This document shows positions 54,208 through 57,275 of a DNA stretch of 57,275 nucleotides, piece after piece (position 1 is the stretch's first letter; each line of letters begins with the position of its first letter). The translations under genes and the position numbers were made by a program. Origin of the DNA: Spartobacteria bacterium (GTDB lineage: Bacteria; Verrucomicrobiota; Verrucomicrobiia; Chthoniobacterales; UBA10450). Under the pieces are notes generated by a model. That model searched no databases. It was not told the DNA's origin and worked only from the letters and a program-made list of their open reading frames with translations. The stretch is from NCBI GenBank assembly GCA_003169975.1, contig PNAA01000049.1:1-57275 (forward strand), in the 5' to 3' direction.

Positions 54208-55353
54208 CTACCGAGCACCGAGTTCCGCGCTCGAGAAAACCTGGAAGCTGGCGTTAAGACCGCCGGCGACGAGCACCGTGCCGTTGCCCAACAGGGTCGA
54301 CGTGTGATTCTCGCGGGCGTTATTGAGGCTGCCGGTTCGCGTCCAGATTCCACTTGCCGGATCGTAAAGTTCCGCGCTCGCGAGAACGCCGTTCGGGTAG
54401 CTGTATCCTCCTGCAACGAGCACTCTGCCATTGGGCAGCAAGGTCGCAGAGTGGAAAGTTCGTCCCGTGGCGAGTCTGCCCGTAAACGTCCAGGTGCCGC
54501 TGGCCGGATCGTAGAGTTCCGCAGTGAAGACATCCTCGTTAGGGCGATACTGTCCCCCGGTAATCAGCACCTTACCACCGGGCAGCAAAGTCGCCGTATG
54601 GGAGCTGCGTTTGGTCGCAAGACTTCCGGTGGTGGCCCAGGTGCCGCTGGCCGGATCGTAGAGTTCTGCGCTCGCAATTGCAACACCTCTCTGATTCTGC
54701 CCCGCGGTGACGAGCACCTTGCCGTTTTGCAGCAACGTCGCCGTGTGCTCCACGCGTGCGCTGTTGAGACTTCCGGTCGCCGCCCAGGTCCCGCTCGCCG
54801 GATCGTAGAGTTCCGCGCTCGCGAGAAGGCCGCTATCGTTCGCTCCCCCTGCCACAAGCACCTTGCCGTTGGGCAGCAGCGTCGCCGTGTGAGCGAAGCG
54901 TGCCGTGGCGAGTCGACCGGTCGGCGTCCAGGTCCCGGTCGCCGGGTCGTAGAGCTGCGCGCTTGCGACAGAAGCGCCGCTGCCGTCCAGGCCTCCCGCG
55001 ACAAGCACTTCGCCGTTGGGCAGCAACGTCGCCGTATGAGCTGCGCGTGCGCCAGGGAGGCTGCCGGTCGCCGTCCAGGCTCCGCTGGCCGGATCATAGA
55101 GCTCCGCACTCGCGATTTCGCCCTCGTTGAGACCGCCCGCGACGAGGACCCTGCCGTCAGGCAACAACGTCGCTGTATGCGACGAGCGCGCCATGGTCAG
55201 GCTGCCAGTAGGCTGAAAAACAAAGGGCGCACCCGGGCAAGGCTGCACCAGCACCAGCCCCGCACCGAGAAAAAGCAGCGGGAACGCGATCCGCCGGGCA
55301 AGAAGGGAGCTAGCTGCTCGAAGGCCAAAGATCAGGGAATGCAACATCTTCAT
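54208..55353 (-). CDS. Secreted Kelch-type beta-propeller protein 1
   Basis: 381 aa from the ATG at 55351-55353, which opens a signal peptide (FPLLFLGAGLVLVQP, cleaved near GAP) in line with the paralogue next door. Seven Kelch-like blades follow, each about 48 residues. They are built on [16 protein letters not shown] ... [18 protein letters not shown] with small changes. Seven blades suit a closed propeller. The C terminus ends SAELGAR, as in the other copies. Function could be surface binding or galactose-oxidase-like scaffold; no catalytic residues are apparent. Confidence 0.9.
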   Translation of the reverse strand: MKMLHSLIFGLRAASSLLARRIAFPLLFLGAGLVLVQPCPGAPFVFQPTGSLTMARSSHTATLLPDGRVLVAGGLNEGEIASAELYDPASGAWTATGSLPGARAAHTATLLPNGEVLVAGGLDGSGASVASAQLYDPATGTWTPTGRLATARFAHTATLLPNGKVLVAGGANDSGLLASAELYDPASGTWAATGSLNSARVEHTATLLQNGKVLVTAGQNQRGVAIASAELYDPASGTWATTGSLATKRSSHTATLLPGGKVLITGGQYRPNEDVFTAELYDPASGTWTFTGRLATGRTFHSATLLPNGRVLVAGGYSYPNGVLASAELYDPASGIWTRTGSLNNARENHTSTLLGNGTVLVAGGLNASFQVFSSAELGAR

Positions 55354-55639
55354 AGTTTTAGTCCGGATATCCCAACAGCGCGGAGGGTAACAACCATTGA
55401 ATGACGGCGTCAAGCAAGAAATTGCGGGGCTTGTCCCGAATGCGAATGAAAGGGTCAGTTGCAGAATTTCGCTCTATAGAACGCAGCGAAGCGAAGGCAA
55501 AATAAACAGTTGATATATGTCAGCTAAAGCAACCCTGGCCGAATCTAACACTGCTGCAGAAATCAGGACACGTTGGAAACGCCGGCTACTTGGCCCGGAT
55601 CGTTGATCGCTCGGCCATAGCTATTAGTCCCGCCAGGCG
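55354..55639. repeat. Spacer between Kelch genes 1 and 2
   Basis: It is highly similar to 56736-57032: shared ATTGAATGACGGCGTCAAGC, GCAGAATTTCGCTCTAT, TATATGTCAGCTAAAGCAAC and TCGGCC.TAGCTATTA. It marks a unit of about 1.4 kb that was duplicated in tandem. It presumably holds the promoter of gene 1 (leftward). No gene is seen in it. Confidence 0.75.
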
Positions 55640-56735
55640 TCACGGCCCCCGGCGAGCGCCGAGTTCCGCGCTCGCGAGAGCGTGGAAGCTGGCGTCAAGC
55701 CCGCCAGCGACGAGCACCTTGCCGTTGCCCAGCAATGCCGCCGTGTGAATATAGCGCCCAGTGATAAGGCTGCCGGCTTGCATCCATGTGCCGCTCGGCG
55801 AATCGTAGAGTTCCGCGCTCGCGAGAACTAAGCCCGTCCCAGCGCCGCCGGCGACGAGCACCTTGCCGTTGGGTAGCAACGTCGCCGTGTGCGCTTCGCG
55901 TGCGGTCTTGAGGTTGCGGGTCGGCGTCCAGCTTCCGCTCGCCGGGTCGTAGAGTTCCGCGCTCGCGAGAGCGCTGTTCTTTAGACCGCCGGCGACGAGC
56001 ACCGTGCCGTTGGGCAGCAAGGTCGCCGTATGGGAGTCGCGTGCGGTCTTAAGGCTGCCGGTCGTCGTCCAGCTTCCACTCGCCGGATCATAGAGTTCCG
56101 CGCTCGCGAGAGCGACGCTGGTCCCAAAACCGCCAGCGACGAGCACCTTGCCGTTGGGCAACAAGGTGGCGGTGTGCGCGTTGCGTGCAATGCTAAGGCT
56201 GCCGGTACGCCGTCCAGGTCCCCGTCGCCGGATCGTAGAGTTCCGCGCTCGCCAGAATGCTACCGGGGGCGCTACCGCCGGCGACGAGCACCTTGCCGTT
56301 GAGTAGCAACGTCGCCGTGGGACCAATGCGGGCAGTGACGAGGCGGCCGGTGCCGGCGCCGCCGTAACCGCAAGCGACCAGCACCTGTCCGTTGGGCAGC
56401 AAGGTCGCCGTGTGAGCGGCACGTGCGATGTTGAGGCTACCGGTCGCTGTCCAAGTCCCGCTCGCCGGGTCGTAGAGTTCCGCACTCGCCAAAAAAACTT
56501 CGGCGTCGTTCACACCCCCTGCCACGAGCACCTTGCCGTTGGGCAGCAACGTCTCCGTGTGACGATAACGTGCGTTAGCGAGGCTACCGGTGGCCTCAAA
56601 AACAAAGGGCGCGGCCGCGCTCGGCTGCGCCAGCACCAACCCCGCACCGAGAAAAAGGAGAGGGAACGCGAGGCGCTGGGCGAGAACCGAGTTAGCTGCT
56701 CGAAGGCCAAAGATCAGGGAATGCAACACCTTCAT
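55640..56735 (-). pseudogene. Secreted Kelch-type protein 2, frameshifted
   Basis: It starts at the ATG 56733-56735 with nearly the same signal peptide as gene 1. It reads well until about 56207, where one extra A in GGTACGCC (GGTCGCC in the paralogue) shifts the frame and brings a stop after [10 protein letters not shown]. The next frame continues the propeller to 55640. Seven blades can be counted across both parts, but the second is shortened ([11 protein letters not shown] runs straight into the next blade). It may be a sequencing error or a recent pseudogene. Confidence 0.82.
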
Positions 56736-57032
56736 AGTTTATAGTCCGGATAACCAACAGCGCAGAGCGTAACGAGCATTGAATGACGGCGTCAAGCAAG
56801 AAATCGCGGGCGGTTGGCCCGGAATTTGGATGAAAGGGTCCGCCGCAGAATTTCGCTCTATCGAAGGCACCGAAGCGAAGGCAAAAATGACAGTTGCTAT
56901 ATGTCAGCTAAAGCAACCCTGACAGGATCTAACCATGGATTACGCGCGTGCAGAAATCAAGGCACGTCTGAAACGTCGGCTACTTGGCCGGATTGTTGAT
57001 CGCTCGGCCGTAGCTATTACTCCCGCCAGGCG
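56736..57032. repeat. Spacer between Kelch genes 2 and 3
   Basis: Second copy of the conserved Kelch spacer described at 55354-55639. It includes TATATGTCAGCTAAAGCAAC, which shares TATATGTCA and TAAA with the palindromic insertion sites of the two transposons. Confidence 0.75.
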
Positions 57033-57275
57033 TCACCGCCCCCGGCGAGCACCGAGTTCCGCGCTCGCGATAGCGCGGTTGTCGACGCCATTACCGGCTG
57101 CGACGAGCACCTTGCCGTTGGGCAGCAATGTCGCCGTGTGAAGCCAGCGTGGGGCGGCGAGGCTGCCGGTGGCCGTCCAGGTCCCGCTCGCCGGATTGTA
57201 GAGCTCCGCGCTCGCGAGAGAGACGCCGTAGTGAATACCGCCTGCGACGAGCACTTGGCCGTTAGGCAGCAACGT
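57033..57275 (-). CDS. Secreted Kelch-type protein 3, partial (C-terminal end)
   Basis: The last 80 residues or so of a third tandem Kelch protein; the 5' part lies beyond the window. [30 protein letters not shown] and a final blade ending [10 protein letters not shown] match genes 1 and 2. The true start is not in the window. Confidence 0.88.
   Translation of the reverse strand, partial: TLLPNGQVLVAGGIHYGVSLASAELYNPASGTWTATGSLAAPRWLHTATLLPNGKVLVAAGNGVDNRAIASAELGARRGR

Noticed and set aside
54208-57275. CRISPR-like array suggested by regular repeats
   Set aside because: The repeats are about 145 bases, coding, and correspond to Kelch blades; there are no short identical repeats with unique spacers anywhere in the window.

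Overview
The window is GC-rich bacterial DNA coding for a Gram-negative organism: it carries Kdo, heptose and GDP-mannose genes, NADH dehydrogenase subunits, and many secreted proteins. Kelch/BNR-type secreted proteins, a TolB-TPR membrane protein and fused metabolic enzymes suggest a soil-type Verrucomicrobiota relative. That placement is inferred from gene style, not from a marker gene.

Layout. 1-4882: a four-gene His-Asp phosphorelay operon, cut by the window start. 5217-7631: a secreted BNR-like protein, a broken small membrane gene and a SprT-like metalloprotease, all leftward. 7848-10470: purE-purK-tsaC with overlapping ends. 10591-14712: a leftward envelope-sugar set (hldE-type kinase, gmhB, kdsB, pyrG) in which PyrG makes the CTP that KdsB uses. 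14875-19616: two secreted unknowns, phoH, an HD-domain membrane protein and punA. 19630-20817: an isolated nuoB-nuoC pair. 20977-23966: a decayed CHASE3-type hybrid kinase. 24038-26346: truA, ruvX, manC. 26895-30314: leucine/isovalerate breakdown genes (carboxyltransferase subunit, HMG-CoA lyase-like, enoyl-CoA hydratase). 30311-36252: amidohydrolase, TolB-TPR protein, dinB, SGNH hydrolase. 36294-39377: one polypeptide fusing E1-alpha, E1-beta and E2 of a 2-oxoacid dehydrogenase. 39898-44114: ClC channel, thrC, lysC.

From about 44.9 kb the content becomes accessory. Two complete IS1-superfamily elements (44912-47399 and 49861-53941) have matching terminal inverted repeats and 8-bp target duplications, and both sit at the same offset from a 13-bp palindrome. 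Besides cargo, both carry the same three-gene core: a DDE transposase, a divergent small AGRKP/RHH-like protein, and a third small protein convergent with and overlapping the second. Transposase promoters with 17-bp spacing lie within or across palindromes, which suggests built-in control of transposition. Between the two elements lie a HUH-type Rep protein gene, a zinc-ribbon protein and a DUF4145-like gene. The window ends in a tandem array of secreted Kelch-propeller genes, the middle one frameshifted.

A separate signal overlies the core region: the nonamer GCCTAACGA (complement TCGTTAGGC) occurs at least 31 times, roughly 70-fold over chance. It appears on both strands, in several reading frames and between genes; it forces rare codons and supplies three stop codons. 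It is absent from the first 8.7 kb and sparse after 44.2 kb. It behaves like an uptake-, Chi- or HIP1-type genome-wide word. Long palindromic intergenic repeats form a second dispersed family.
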